Shown: positions 16,703 through 26,150, counted from the first letter of the stretch. The stretch is DNA of 64,000 bases from Sphingomonas sp. IC081 (GCF_006874585.1 NZ_CP029761.1:321001-385000); one strand, 5' to 3'. Numbers and translations are program-made. Notes: generated by a model not told the origin, from the letters alone.

Positions 16703-17604
16703 TGGCTCCGCGCTTTCGCCATTTCATGGCGATCGACTGGTCCGGCGCCCTTGGCCTGCGCCAGAAGGGTATCGCGGTTGCGCTCTGCGGGATCGAGGGC
16801 GCGCCGCAACTGCTGCGGCCCAAGGGCTTGTGCCACCGGGAGCCGGGCCCCTGGTCGCGCGAGGAGGTGCTTGACCTGCTGCGCGATGACTTGCCGCAAG
16901 ACACGCTGGTCGGGCTCGACCTCGGCATTTCACTGCCTTTCGCCGATGCCGGGGCGTTTTTTCCCGGCTGGGCGCGGAGCCCGCCCGATGCCCGTGCGCT
17001 TTGGGCCCTGATCGATGGGATCTGCGCTGGAGACGAGCATCTTTCCGCCTCCAGCTTTGTCGATCACTGCGAACTCAGCGCCTATTTCCGCCGTCATGGC
17101 GGGCGCGAGGGTGCGCGGTTCCATTTGCCCCGAGCCTCGCACCGCAAGGGGCGCATGCGGGTGACCGAAGAGGCGCAGGCGCGTGCGGGCTGCAAGCCCT
17201 ATTCCAATTTCAACCTTGTCGGTGCGGCGCAAGTGGGCAAGTCGAGTCTCACCGGAATGCGCATGCTGCACCGGTTGGGCGCGGCACTGTCGGTCTGGCC
17301 GATAGACCCTTTGCCGGAGAGCGGATCGGTGGTGACCGAGATCTACACGACGCTTGCCGCCGTGGCCGCCGGGCGCTCTGCTGGGCGGGCGAAGATGTCC
17401 GATCACGCGGCGCTCAATGCAGGGCTCGCGGTGCTGGGATCGCCGCCTGTCTCGGGCGAGGGACCGATCGACGACCACAGCGCCGATGCCTTGCTCACCT
17501 CGGCCTGGCTGCGCACCGCCGCGCCGCGTGCGGACTTGTGGAAACCCGCTGAATTGACGGCCGAACTTGCCCGCACCGAGGGCTGGACCTTCGGCGCAGT
17601 CTGA
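16702..17604 (+). CDS. Uncharacterised protein, probable RNase H-like (DUF429-like) fold
   Basis: A 300-residue soluble protein of unknown function. The N-terminal FMAIDWSGALG and the later LVGLDLGISLPF resemble the first strands and acidic residues of RNase H-fold predicted nucleases (DUF429 type); DDHSADALLTSAWL near residue 258 would supply a C-terminal acidic helix. A conserved-looking central motif is GCKPYSNFNLVGAAQVGKSS. No signal peptide is present. Its start overlaps the rarA stop (ATGA), so a role alongside RarA in DNA repair is possible, but this is inferred from position and fold resemblance only. Confidence 0.6.
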   Translation: MAPRFRHFMAIDWSGALGLRQKGIAVALCGIEGAPQLLRPKGLCHREPGPWSREEVLDLLRDDLPQDTLVGLDLGISLPFADAGAFFPGWARSPPDARALWALIDGICAGDEHLSASSFVDHCELSAYFRRHGGREGARFHLPRASHRKGRMRVTEEAQARAGCKPYSNFNLVGAAQVGKSSLTGMRMLHRLGAALSVWPIDPLPESGSVVTEIYTTLAAVAAGRSAGRAKMSDHAALNAGLAVLGSPPVSGEGPIDDHSADALLTSAWLRTAAPRADLWKPAELTAELARTEGWTFGAV

Positions 17605-17686
17605 CGCACAACCCGTGCCCATGGGGCTTTGCCGTCGGGGGCGACCGATGCGGCCCGCACACCATGGACAGGGATCGCACGAAGAC

Positions 17687-19408
17687 ATGAAACACAAGCT
17701 GCTGGCCGGGATGGCCTGTCTCGCACTGGCCCTTGGCGCAGGCGCTGCTCCCGCACAGGCACCGGTAACCGCCGCGATGGGGAGCCCGGCAACGCCGTGG
17801 AAGGCCTATGTCGGCAAGACGCTGGATGCCTGGATGGCGCAGGACCCGTCCTTCGCGATCTATCAGGGCGCCCACCAGTTCGACGGCCGCCTGCCCGACT
17901 GGAGTGCTGCCGGCCTCAAGGCCCGGGCCGATTTCCTGCGCGGCGTGATCGCGGACGCGGGCAAGTTCACCGACCTTTCCGCCGCCGACCGGTTCGAGCG
18001 TGACTATCTGGTGCAGGTGGCCAAGGGGCAGCTGTTCTGGCTGGTCGATGCCGACAAGCCGCATACCAATCCGGGCTACTACATCGAGAATGGCCTCGAT
18101 CCCAACGTCTATGTCAGCCGTGACTATGCCGACAAGCCGACGCGGATGAAGGCGATGATCGCCTTTTTCAAGGCGGTGCCCAGGGCCGCCACGCAGATCC
18201 GCGGCAATCTCAAGACCGCGATGCCCGCCAGCTTCATCAAGCTGGGCACGGCCGGGTTTGCGGGTTTTGCCGAGTATTACCGGGGTGATGCCCGCGCGGC
18301 CTTTGCCGATGTGAAGGATGCAAGGCTCCAGGCCGAATTCAAGGCGAGTTCGGAAGCCGCCGCCACTGCCATGCAGGGGCTGGCCGATTGGCTGGCCAAG
18401 GCGACGCCGACGCAGGACTTCGCCATGGGCGCGGATCGTTTCTCGCGCATGTTGGCCGCGACCGAGGCGGTAGACGCGCCGCTGGACGAACTCGAAGCCG
18501 TTGGCCGCGCCGATCTCAAGCGCAACCAGGATCTGCTGAAGGCGGCCTGCGCCGACTATGCACCGGGCAAGGACATCCAGGGCTGCTTCGACAAGATGCG
18601 GGCCGACAAGCCGAAGGGCGGTCCGGTGCTGGCCGCGCGCAAGCAGATCCCCGATCTCACCGCTTTCGTGCGCCAGCATGACATCGTGACGATTCCCGGC
18701 ATCGAACAGGCGAAAGTCGAGGAAAGCCCGCCCTACAACCGGCAGAACTCGGCCTATATCGATCCGGCGGGGCCGCTCGATAAGGGCATCGCCTCGGTCT
18801 ATTACATCTCGCCGCCGGACCCCTCGTGGTCGCAGCAGATGCAGCAGGACTACATCCCGGGCAAGAACGACCTGCTGTTCACGTCCGTGCACGAAGTGAT
18901 GCCGGGGCACTTCCTGCAGTTCCTCCATTCGAATCGCTCGCCTTCTTGGGTGGGCCGCCTGTTCGTCGGCTATGCCTTCGCCGAGGGCTGGGCGCACTAT
19001 GCCGAGGAAATGATGTGGGATACCGGCCTCGGGAATGGCGATGCCGGGGTCCACGTCGGCCAGCTGTCCAACGCACTGCTGCGCAATTGCCGTTATCTCT
19101 CGGCGATCGGCCTGCATGCGCGCGGCATGACGCAGGAGCAGTCGAAGCGCATGTTCATGACCGAATGCTACCAGGACGAGGGCACGGCCGAGCAGCAGGC
19201 TGCGCGCGGCACTTACGATCCGGCCTATCTCAACTACACGCTGGGCAAGCTGATGATCCGCAAGCTGCGCGACGACTGGACCGCCACGCGCGGCGGCCGC
19301 GCCGGCTGGAAGGCGTTCCACGACGAATTCCTGAGCTACGGCGGCCCGCCGATCCCGCTGGTTCGCCAGGTGATGATGAAGGAAGACGCGCCGCACGCGG
19401 TGTTCTGA
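17687..19408 (+). CDS. DUF885-family exported metallo-hydrolase-like protein
   Basis: Exported protein of 573 residues, DUF885 family. A signal peptide runs to about APAQA (residue 24). The probable metal site is HEVMPGH (residues 402-408) with EGWAHYAEEM about 30 residues on, the arrangement seen in gluzincin-like peptidases, so a periplasmic zinc carboxypeptidase-like activity is likely but not proven for the family. The ATG at 17687 is chosen because the signal peptide follows directly; no strong ribosome binding site is visible. Confidence 0.85.
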   Translation: MKHKLLAGMACLALALGAGAAPAQAPVTAAMGSPATPWKAYVGKTLDAWMAQDPSFAIYQGAHQFDGRLPDWSAAGLKARADFLRGVIADAGKFTDLSAADRFERDYLVQVAKGQLFWLVDADKPHTNPGYYIENGLDPNVYVSRDYADKPTRMKAMIAFFKAVPRAATQIRGNLKTAMPASFIKLGTAGFAGFAEYYRGDARAAFADVKDARLQAEFKASSEAAATAMQGLADWLAKATPTQDFAMGADRFSRMLAATEAVDAPLDELEAVGRADLKRNQDLLKAACADYAPGKDIQGCFDKMRADKPKGGPVLAARKQIPDLTAFVRQHDIVTIPGIEQAKVEESPPYNRQNSAYIDPAGPLDKGIASVYYISPPDPSWSQQMQQDYIPGKNDLLFTSVHEVMPGHFLQFLHSNRSPSWVGRLFVGYAFAEGWAHYAEEMMWDTGLGNGDAGVHVGQLSNALLRNCRYLSAIGLHARGMTQEQSKRMFMTECYQDEGTAEQQAARGTYDPAYLNYTLGKLMIRKLRDDWTATRGGRAGWKAFHDEFLSYGGPPIPLVRQVMMKEDAPHAVF

Positions 19409-19469
19409 TTAAAATGCTGGACCGGCGCCCCTGCCTCGCTGTAAGGGCGCCGGACTTGCTTTCGCGAGG

Positions 19470-19545
<76 letters not shown>

Positions 19546-19757
19546 TTTGACCCTCCCAAGGCATCCCAAAACCTCGACAAAACGGCAGATTTCTGCCACT
19601 TTTGGGCATCGTTGGTCTCGAAGTGTATCAGGAAATTCCAGGGCATCCTGAACGAAATGGTGCCACAAGGTGCCATGGTAGCCTCCTCGGGAGGAACCGA
19701 ACAGGTGGCCCTTTGGAACCGCAACTCCGCGCTTCGATTTGTCGAGGAGAAACGCGC

Positions 19758-21023
19758 GTGGCGCTTACCGATGTTCAGGTCCGTCAACTGCAGCCTGCTG
19801 GGAAGATTTATCAGTGCTCGGATAGCCGGGGGCTGTATCTGGAAATTCACCCGAACGGATCGAAGCTCTGGCGCTTCAAATATCGCTTTGCCGGAAAGCA
19901 GAAGCGTCTTGCCCTGGGGCGCTACCCCGACGTTGGCCTTGCCGGTGCGCGCAGGAAGCTGGAAGATGCGCGCGCGCTTCTCGAAGCCGGCGAAGATCCA
20001 CTGGCGGCGCGCAAGGTCAACAAGCTGGTGGCTGCCTACAAGGCTGCCAACACCTTTGACGACATCGCCAAGGAATTCATCGACAAGATGGTGGCGGAGG
20101 AGCGGGCCGAAGCCACGACCGTGAAGGCAAACTGGCTCCTGTCGCATATGAAGCCAATCGCCTCGCGGCCGATTGCAGAAATCAAACCGCTTGAGCTGCT
20201 CGCCGTGTTCAAGGCGATTGAAGCCAAGGGCAAGCGCGAAACGGCGCAGCGTTGTCGATCCTTCGCCAGTCGCGTTTTTCGCTATGCCGTCGCGACCGGG
20301 CGGGGGGAGAACGATCCGACCTTCATTCTGAAGGGGGCTCTCTTGACTCCCAAAGTCAGGCATCACGCGGCACTTCTCGAACCCGATCAGGTGGGCAAGC
20401 TGCTTCGCGACATCGACGGCTATAGCGGCGGTATTCTGACCCGTCTCGCCATGCAGATAGCTCCGCATGTGATGGCGCGTCCTGGCGAGTTGCGCAAAGC
20501 GAACTGGTCCGAATTCAATCTCGAGACCGCAGTCTGGACGATCCCGGCCGAGCGCATGAAGATGCGCCGTTCCCATCAAGTGCCGCTATCGCGGCAGGTG
20601 ATCGCTTACTTGCTTCAGCTCTATGAGCTGACGGGGCCAGAGGGTTATGCCTTTCCCGCGCGCCATACTTCGCGCAAGACCATGAGCGAAAACACGCTCA
20701 ATGCAGCCTTTCGGCGGATGGGGTACGGCACTCGCGAGGTTACCGCTCATGGGTTGAGAACGACCGCGTCAACCTTGCTGAATGAAAGCGGGCACTGGAG
20801 TCCTGACGCCATCGAGCGTTCCCTGGCCCACATGGATGCCAATGCCATTCGCGGCATCTACAATCGTGGGCGTTATTGGGAGGAGCGCACTACCATGCAT
20901 CAATGGTGGAGCGATCATCTGGATGGTTTGCGGGAAAAGGCTCTGATCGCGAAGCCTGCTTTGGATTCGAATTGTCGATCCAACTTGGAGGCTAACGCAA
21001 GAAAGTGGGCGTCTCAGACCTGA
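19758..21023 (+). CDS. P4-type tyrosine site-specific integrase
   Basis: Tyrosine recombinase of about 421 residues with the N-terminal arm-binding DUF4102-type domain (ALTDVQVRQLQPAGKIYQ, then LYLEIHPNGSKLWRFKYRF and LGRYPDVGLAGAR). The catalytic domain shows the first Arg in ARPGELRKANW, HGLR (His-x-x-Arg) and a probable nucleophile Tyr in GIYNRGRYWEERT. The start is a GTG at 19758 with GAGGAGA seven bases upstream; the frame is open further back but there is no better signal. It lies about 210 bases after tRNA-Thr and reads away from it. It appears intact. Confidence 0.92.
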   Translation: MALTDVQVRQLQPAGKIYQCSDSRGLYLEIHPNGSKLWRFKYRFAGKQKRLALGRYPDVGLAGARRKLEDARALLEAGEDPLAARKVNKLVAAYKAANTFDDIAKEFIDKMVAEERAEATTVKANWLLSHMKPIASRPIAEIKPLELLAVFKAIEAKGKRETAQRCRSFASRVFRYAVATGRGENDPTFILKGALLTPKVRHHAALLEPDQVGKLLRDIDGYSGGILTRLAMQIAPHVMARPGELRKANWSEFNLETAVWTIPAERMKMRRSHQVPLSRQVIAYLLQLYELTGPEGYAFPARHTSRKTMSENTLNAAFRRMGYGTREVTAHGLRTTASTLLNESGHWSPDAIERSLAHMDANAIRGIYNRGRYWEERTTMHQWWSDHLDGLREKALIAKPALDSNCRSNLEANARKWASQT

Positions 21024-21290
21024 AGGCCTGACCGCGCTCTACCTCCGCTTTCGCTCCGGCCGAGCCACCTTCGGCGTCTCGTCGGCATAGCCGTAACGAT
21101 CGCATGACGCGTTCCGTCCCGCCTTGAGCGGGCCGGGCGTGACGCTATCCGCGTCCCGTCAGCGGTCTCCGCGCCGATGGCGCGTCGGCGTGTGCCTCGG
21201 CTCCAGGGTGACGGGGGGCGTCACGGACCCTTAGCCCCGCCATGGCGAGCCGCAACCTGGGCGGAGCCCAGGTCCTCCACCCTGTTCCGG

Positions 21291-22147
21291 CTGTGGAGCG
21301 GCGTGCAAAATTGACCCCCTTAGCGGGGTGATCGGCGTCTAAAATTGACCCCCTTCATCTCATTGTGAGAAGCGCCGCCGTTTCGGTTCCGGACGGCGGG
21401 TACAGGGATGTTGGTTGTGGAGACGATTACGAGGATCCGTCGGGAGCACCGGGACGGTAAGCCGATCAAGGCGATAGCGCGGGATTTGCGGCTGTCGCGC
21501 AACACGGTGCGCAAGGCGATCCGGGCGCCGAACGCGGATGCCAGTTACGAGCGCAAGGAACAGCATCGGCCGCAGACCGGCCCTTTCAGCACTCGCCTGG
21601 AAGAACTGCTTGAAGAGAACGAAGGGCTGCCCCGGCGTGACCGGCTTCGCATGACGCGGATCCATGATCTGCTTCAGCGCGAAGGGTTTGGCGGCTCTTA
21701 TGACGCTGTGCGGCGCTATGCTGCACGCTGGAAGCGTGAGCGTCGCGTTGACGCCGGCGATATGACCAAGGCGTTCATCCCGTTGATGTACCGGCCCGGC
21801 GAGGCTTACCAGTTCGACTGGAGCCATGAGGACGTCGAGATCGCCGGCAAGCCAATGCGCGTGAAGGTCGCGCATATGCGGTTTTGCTGGTCACGGGCAC
21901 CATTTGTCCGTGCCTATCCTCGCGAGACGCAAGAGATGGTGTTCGACGCACATGCCCGCGCCTTTGCCTTCTTCGGTGGGATTCCGACGCGCGGCATCTA
22001 CGACAATATGAAGACGGCGGTGACGACGGTGTTCACCGGCAAGGAACGCCTGTTCAACCGGCGGTTTCTGATCATGACGGACCACTATCGCGTTGAGCCG
22101 GTGGCCTGTAGTCCTGCCGCAGGGTGGGAGAAGGGTCAGGTCGAGAA
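21291..22147 (+). mobile_element. IS21-family element, left part only
   Basis: The left end has the multiple terminal repeats typical of IS21: AAAATTGACCCCCTT occurs at 21307-21321 and again at 21341-21355. istA follows but stops at 22147, where another insertion sequence begins. The right half with istB is missing. The 270 bases before it (21024-21290) are GC-rich with no gene that I can support. Confidence 0.8.
21408..22147 (+). pseudogene. istA: IS21 transposase IstA, 3'-truncated
   Basis: N-terminal 247 residues of IstA. The helix-turn-helix (IKAIARDLRLSRNTVRKAI), the second DNA-binding region, and the start of the integrase core (PGEAYQFDWSHEDVEI, where the Asp is the first catalytic residue) are present, as is GGIPTRGIYDNMKTAV with the second. 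Translation then runs into the neighbouring IS at GGTCGAGAA, so the catalytic Glu region is mostly lost. No istB is present. Confidence 0.88.
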
Positions 22148-23194
22148 GGCTTTGTTGCATAACAAGGTGATGGATTCCCTTGAGGAATCGGATGTCATAG
22201 ATGGGCCGGATGCCCAGACCGACCCCGCCGAAGTATCGCACGACCAATTGGCCCGAATATAATGCAGCGCTCCGGCGGCGAGGCTCGCTGGATGTGTGGT
22301 TCGACCCAGGGATGGACTGGTTTGCGGCGCCCGATGGTCGGCCTGGTCGGCCGCTGCGGTTTTCGGACCGGGCGATCGAGTTCTGCCTGACGCTGAAAGG
22401 GTTGTTCCAACTCCCGCTGCGGCAGGTGACGGGTCTGGTCGAGAGCCTGCTAAGGATGGCGGGTCTGGACTGGCCGGCACCGGATTATACGACGCTGTGC
22501 CGGCGCCAGAAGAGTTTGTCGGTTGATCTGGGCGCGCGCGCCAGCGCGGGAGGCCTGCACCTGCTGGTCGACAGCACCGGGATCAAGATGATCGGTGAGG
22601 GGGAATGGAAAGCGAGGAAACACGGCGTTTCTTACCGCCGCCAGTGGCGCAAGGTGCACATCGGCATCGACGCGGAAACCTTCGATATCCGAGCGATCGA
22701 GGTCACAAGCAATGCCGTCGGCGATGGCCAGACGCTGCCCGATCTGTTGGCGCAGATCCCCGAGGATGAGACCATTGTCACCGTCGGCGGCGACGGTGCC
22801 TATGACACCAGAGGTTGCCACGCGGCCATCGATGCGCGCGGTGCCGACCCGGTCATCCCGGTTCGCCGCAACGGCAAGGCATGGACCGAGGACGGCCCCG
22901 GCGTCGAGGCCCGCAACGAGACGTTGCGCGCGATGAAACGCCTGGGCAGGGCAATTTGGAAGAAATGGAGCGGCTACCATCGACGCAGCCTGGTCGAGAC
23001 CAAGATGCACTGCTTCAAGTTGCTCGGTCCGCGCGTCGCCGCGCGCACCTTTGAGCGTCAGATAACCGAGCTCAAAGTCCGTGCTGCAATCCTCAATCGC
23101 TTCTCGCAAATCGGAACGCCCAACACCGTACGGGTCGCATAATAATTACAAGTAATCATAATTTTACGCCTGTCACGCGTTATGCAACAAAGCC
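22148..23194 (+). mobile_element. IS5-family, IS903-group insertion sequence (second copy)
   Basis: A 1047-bp element with perfect 16-bp terminal inverted repeats, GGCTTTGTTGCATAAC, at 22148-22163 and in reverse complement at 23179-23194. It is inserted in istA. The left flank (GGTCGAGAA) and the right flank (CTACCTTTG) do not match, so no target duplication remains: the DNA on the right has been replaced by deletion or recombination. Confidence 0.9.
22210..23142 (+). CDS. IS5-family (IS903-group) DDE transposase
   Basis: An intact 310-residue transposase with DDE residues in LLVDSTGIKMIGEG, GGDGAYDTRG and SLVETKMHCFK. The ATG at 22210 gives the same length and N-terminal alignment (YRTTNWPEYNAALRRRGSLD) as the other copy in this window; an ATG three codons earlier is also open. 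It differs from the 13041-13973 transposase across much of the N-terminal half. Confidence 0.95.
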   Translation: MPRPTPPKYRTTNWPEYNAALRRRGSLDVWFDPGMDWFAAPDGRPGRPLRFSDRAIEFCLTLKGLFQLPLRQVTGLVESLLRMAGLDWPAPDYTTLCRRQKSLSVDLGARASAGGLHLLVDSTGIKMIGEGEWKARKHGVSYRRQWRKVHIGIDAETFDIRAIEVTSNAVGDGQTLPDLLAQIPEDETIVTVGGDGAYDTRGCHAAIDARGADPVIPVRRNGKAWTEDGPGVEARNETLRAMKRLGRAIWKKWSGYHRRSLVETKMHCFKLLGPRVAARTFERQITELKVRAAILNRFSQIGTPNTVRVA

Positions 23195-23344
23195 CTACCT
23201 TTGTATGATTCGTAAAAGTCATATTCTTTCGCATTGCAATATCATAACGGGAATTGTTATTTATCGATTATTCCCGGTTTCGCATGCGATATGGGTGCGG
23301 TGCAGAATAGCCGGTCGATGATATTAACCTATGGAGGTGATGTT

Positions 23345-23509
23345 ATGGCTATTCTTCCTCAAACGATCCGATGCATGCTGAACCGCCATGTTCCGGCTCG
23401 CCGTAAGGCGGAGTGGAATGGCGTGCATTTTCATGGATCTTGCAAGAGGTGCGGGGCTCCGATCAGGCGGGAAGCCCCGTCGAAATGGCGAAAGTTCTGG
23501 GATGCGTAA
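23345..23509 (+). CDS. Small conserved-looking zinc-ribbon-like protein
   Basis: A 54-residue basic protein with a strong ribosome binding site (GGAGGTGAT just before the ATG). It contains CKRCGAPIRREAP, a CxxC knuckle, and an upstream Cys and His residues (CMLNRHVP, VHFHGSC) that could complete a metal site. The function is unknown. The DNA before it (23195-23340) is clearly more AT-rich than the rest of the window and probably carries its promoter. Confidence 0.6.
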   Translation: MAILPQTIRCMLNRHVPARRKAEWNGVHFHGSCKRCGAPIRREAPSKWRKFWDA

Positions 23510-23824
23510 CTGCCGAGCTTGATTGGGCGGGCGGCTTTATCTGTGGGTCAGGCCGAATTTGAGCGCTTGAACCACGATTCCGGAGTGCGATCGACCGCCA
23601 GCGGGCCCTCCCATGTCCGCGAGCCGGGCAGTGCCCATTGAATCTTCGGAGCGGGAGATCCTCATTATGGGGCCTGTTCGGGCTGGGTCATTGTAGCGTC
23701 CTGGCCTCGCTTTTTAGCCCGCCTTATTCACCAAAAGTGTCCTGAAGGGTTGGCGGGAGTGGCGTAAGCCTCTGATCTGAATTAGGAACTGGGTGTCTAA
23801 GCCGAACCTGCCGCAGGGCAGAAA
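23510..23824. other. Non-coding stretch before the IS1380 transposase, with a probable IS end
   Basis: No gene is seen. CCTCGCTTTTTAGCCCGCC at 23705-23723, continuing TTATTCACC, looks like the left terminus of the IS1380-family element. On the other side of the transposase only a short GGTGAA (near 25265) mirrors TTCACC, so the right terminal repeat is probably truncated or diverged. The left end is tentative. Confidence 0.4.
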
Positions 23825-25195
23825 ATGCCACGGGCCACACCCGCCATGAACGATGATATCGCAAGCTCATTTGGATTCCCAGCAGTCGGCCGCAAGAAAA
23901 TCACAGCTGCGTTCGACGGTGGCCGGCTTACCTCGGATGGCGGTGTTCTACTGCTTGCACAGGCCGAGCGCGCGATGGGGATTTGCCAGCGCCTGGCGGC
24001 TTGTATTGCCGATCCGCGCGATCCAGCGCGGGTGATCCATCGCCTGGATGACATTCTGCGTGCCCGTGTGTTCGCGATTGCGTGCGGCTATGAGGATGCC
24101 GATGATCTCGATGCTCTGCGCGACGATCCAGGCTTCCGCCTGGCGCTCGGCAAGCTGCCGGAATCGGGCGCGGGGCTGGCCAGCCAACCGACGATGAGCC
24201 GGTGGGAAAATGCACCGACTACGCGCGAACTGGCCAGCATGATGGCCGCGATGATCGACATCTACTGCGCCAGCTATCCCGCCCCTCCGACAGCGGTCAC
24301 GCTGGATATCGACGACACGTGCGACGTCGTGCATGGCTATCAACAGCTCTCGTTCTGGAACGGGCATCATGGGGAGCGCTGCTTCCTACCGATCCATATC
24401 TACGACACCGCGACCGGCAGGCCGGTGGCCATGCTGCTGCGCACAGGCAAGACGCCTTCTGGAAAGGAGGCGGCGGGGCACATCCGACGCCTGGTGCGTC
24501 ACCTGCGCCGTAATTGGCCCGATACCCACATCACTATCCGCGGCGACGGGCACTATGGTCGACCCGAGGTCATGGCCTACTGCGATGCGGCCCGCGTCGA
24601 TTACGTGTTCGGCCTGCCCACCAATTCAGCGCTGCGCGCCGATCCCGCCATTGTTGCGGTCGCCGATGCCTGCGCGGTCAAGCGCGCCCAGCGTCAGTGT
24701 CCCGTCCTGCGCAACTATGCCGAGACCCGCTATGGGGCAAAGACCTGGAAGTGCCAGCGTCGCGTCGTTGCACGGATCGAGGCCAGCACGCTGGGCATGG
24801 ACATCCGCTATGTCGTCACCTCGTTGGCAACAGGATCGGCCGAGCACATCTACGACACGCTCTACTGCGCGCGTGGTCAGGCCGAGAACCTGATCAAGCG
24901 CCACAAGTCCCAGCTCGCCAGCGACCGAACCTCGTGCCGCTCGGCCAATGCCAATCAGATGCGCCTGATACTGCACACTGCCGCATACTGGCTGCTATGG
25001 CGCATCCAGCAGGCGATGCCCAGGACCGCTGCTCTGGCAAGCGCGGAGTTTACCACCTTGCGCCTGCGGCTGCTCAAGGTCGCTGCGCGCGTCGTAGAAA
25101 GTGCTAGCCGCATCCGCATTGCCTTCGCTTCCGCCTGTCCGGATGCCGACCTGTTCCGCGCCCTCGTTCTCCGGCTGAAGCCTGCGCCGACGTAG
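23825..25195 (+). CDS. IS1380-family transposase
   Basis: A full-length IS1380-type transposase of 456 residues. It starts with the family's FDGGRLTSDGGVLLLAQAER block, has TLDIDDTCDVVHGYQQ (first Asp region), ITIRGDGHYGRPEVM (second Asp) and YCARGQAENLIKRHKSQL (Glu). An alternative start is seven codons later (MNDDIAS). The frame is intact, but the element's right end seems damaged, so transposition competence is doubtful. Confidence 0.92.
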   Translation: MPRATPAMNDDIASSFGFPAVGRKKITAAFDGGRLTSDGGVLLLAQAERAMGICQRLAACIADPRDPARVIHRLDDILRARVFAIACGYEDADDLDALRDDPGFRLALGKLPESGAGLASQPTMSRWENAPTTRELASMMAAMIDIYCASYPAPPTAVTLDIDDTCDVVHGYQQLSFWNGHHGERCFLPIHIYDTATGRPVAMLLRTGKTPSGKEAAGHIRRLVRHLRRNWPDTHITIRGDGHYGRPEVMAYCDAARVDYVFGLPTNSALRADPAIVAVADACAVKRAQRQCPVLRNYAETRYGAKTWKCQRRVVARIEASTLGMDIRYVVTSLATGSAEHIYDTLYCARGQAENLIKRHKSQLASDRTSCRSANANQMRLILHTAAYWLLWRIQQAMPRTAALASAEFTTLRLRLLKVAARVVESASRIRIAFASACPDADLFRALVLRLKPAPT

Positions 25196-25250
25196 CCCAT
25201 GCGGCAGCGCCGCAGAACTCCGAGCCCAGCCCTTCAACCCGAAAAGCCCA

Positions 25251-25520
25251 TCAATCCGAATGCGGTGAAACAAACGCCAGCGATGCCGGTCGTCCGCGCA
25301 ATACAGCCAGCCGCAGCAAATGCCCAGAGCGGGCCCGAAACCGAGCGTCGTGAATAAGAGAGGTTAGGCTGTCCGCTGCAGCCAGCACGATGCCGAGCGC
25401 TGTTACGGCGATCTCGCGATGCACCGGAATGAACGTATCGGTACTTTTGCCGAGCTCCTCCTCCAGATAGTCAGCTACCGCATTCGCGATGAGGAGGGCG
25501 TTGGGCTTGTCGTAAGTCAT
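25251..25520 (-). CDS. Small hypothetical protein, possibly 3'-altered
   Basis: An 89-residue product that I do not recognise. The ATG at 25520 has an AGGA upstream. The first 60 residues look like a real soluble helical protein (ALLIANAVADYLEEELGKS, VHREIAVTALGIVLAAADSL). The last 20 residues run toward the IS1380 end and may come from the junction. It is in frame with the SRAP fragment upstream, with no stop between, so a fused reading frame of 158 residues exists. Confidence 0.45.
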   Translation of the reverse strand: MTYDKPNALLIANAVADYLEEELGKSTDTFIPVHREIAVTALGIVLAAADSLTSLIHDARFRARSGHLLRLAVLRGRPASLAFVSPHSD

Positions 25521-25559
25521 CGGTGTTCCTGTGCTGGGGGCTGTGTGCCAGCGTACAAG

Positions 25560-25727
25560 CTGCGCATGCACTGACAACCCAGAGCAGCGGACGGCACCCT
25601 CGGCAACGACGATCCGGGTGTATTTGGGGTAGACCTCGGCTGCGAAGTTCGTGCCAGCCGAGGGCGCGGCCGAAAACAGCTTGGCGACCGCATCGGCCGG
25701 CGCCGTCATCCGGTGGAGGTTGCACAT
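25560..25727 (-). pseudogene. SRAP (YedK/HMCES-type) gene fragment, N-terminus only
   Basis: The first ~50 residues match the start of SOS-response-associated peptidase proteins, which crosslink to abasic sites through Cys2: MCNLHRMT, a helix, then NFAAEVYPKYTRIVVAEGAVR. Cys2 is retained. Similarity stops after AEGAVR and the rest of the roughly 200-residue domain, including the active-site Glu and His, is absent. It is a remnant left by rearrangement in the island. Confidence 0.7.
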
Positions 25728-25820
25728 GCCAGCATGATGGCCCTGCGGCGGACGGAGTCAATCGGACTCGATCTCAACGTTTGTTCGCTATATGTTCCGA
25801 CTATGGGGTGATGATTCGGT

Positions 25821-26150
25821 GTGGCGATGCGATGGTCAAACGATGGCCTGATGACGCCGACGTGCATCTTCGAAGCCGCCACGTTGCACAGGTCGGTGCT
25901 GGTGGTCTGCCGGTGTGGGCAGAGCTCGCGGTTCGAGGCGCATTGCCTCTGGTGGCACTTCGAGCGGCGGCGCTGGAACGATCAGTTCGGCCCGGCGCGG
26001 GAACGCTTCTGGTGCCGGGTCTGCCGGTCGCCGCGAGGCGTAAAGGTGCGGCCGGTGACGCTTGAGCCGGTGCCATGGGCCGAGGGCGACTTCGAACTGC
26101 CATGGCCGCCGGAGCATTCGTGGAAGGCGGCAGTCAGGCGAGTGAGATGA
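25821..26150 (+). CDS. Hypothetical Cys-rich protein, sphingomonad accessory type
   Basis: A 109-residue protein of unknown function. Two Cys pairs, VVCRCGQSS and FWCRVCRSP, about 36 residues apart, suggest a zinc ribbon. The intervening FEAHCLWWHFERRRW is rich in aromatics. The GTG at 25821 is preceded by GGGGTGATG at good spacing; an ATG at 25851 is an alternative giving MTPTCIFEAA. Its stop overlaps the next start (ATGA), so the two form a small operon. Confidence 0.6.
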   Translation: MAMRWSNDGLMTPTCIFEAATLHRSVLVVCRCGQSSRFEAHCLWWHFERRRWNDQFGPARERFWCRVCRSPRGVKVRPVTLEPVPWAEGDFELPWPPEHSWKAAVRRVR

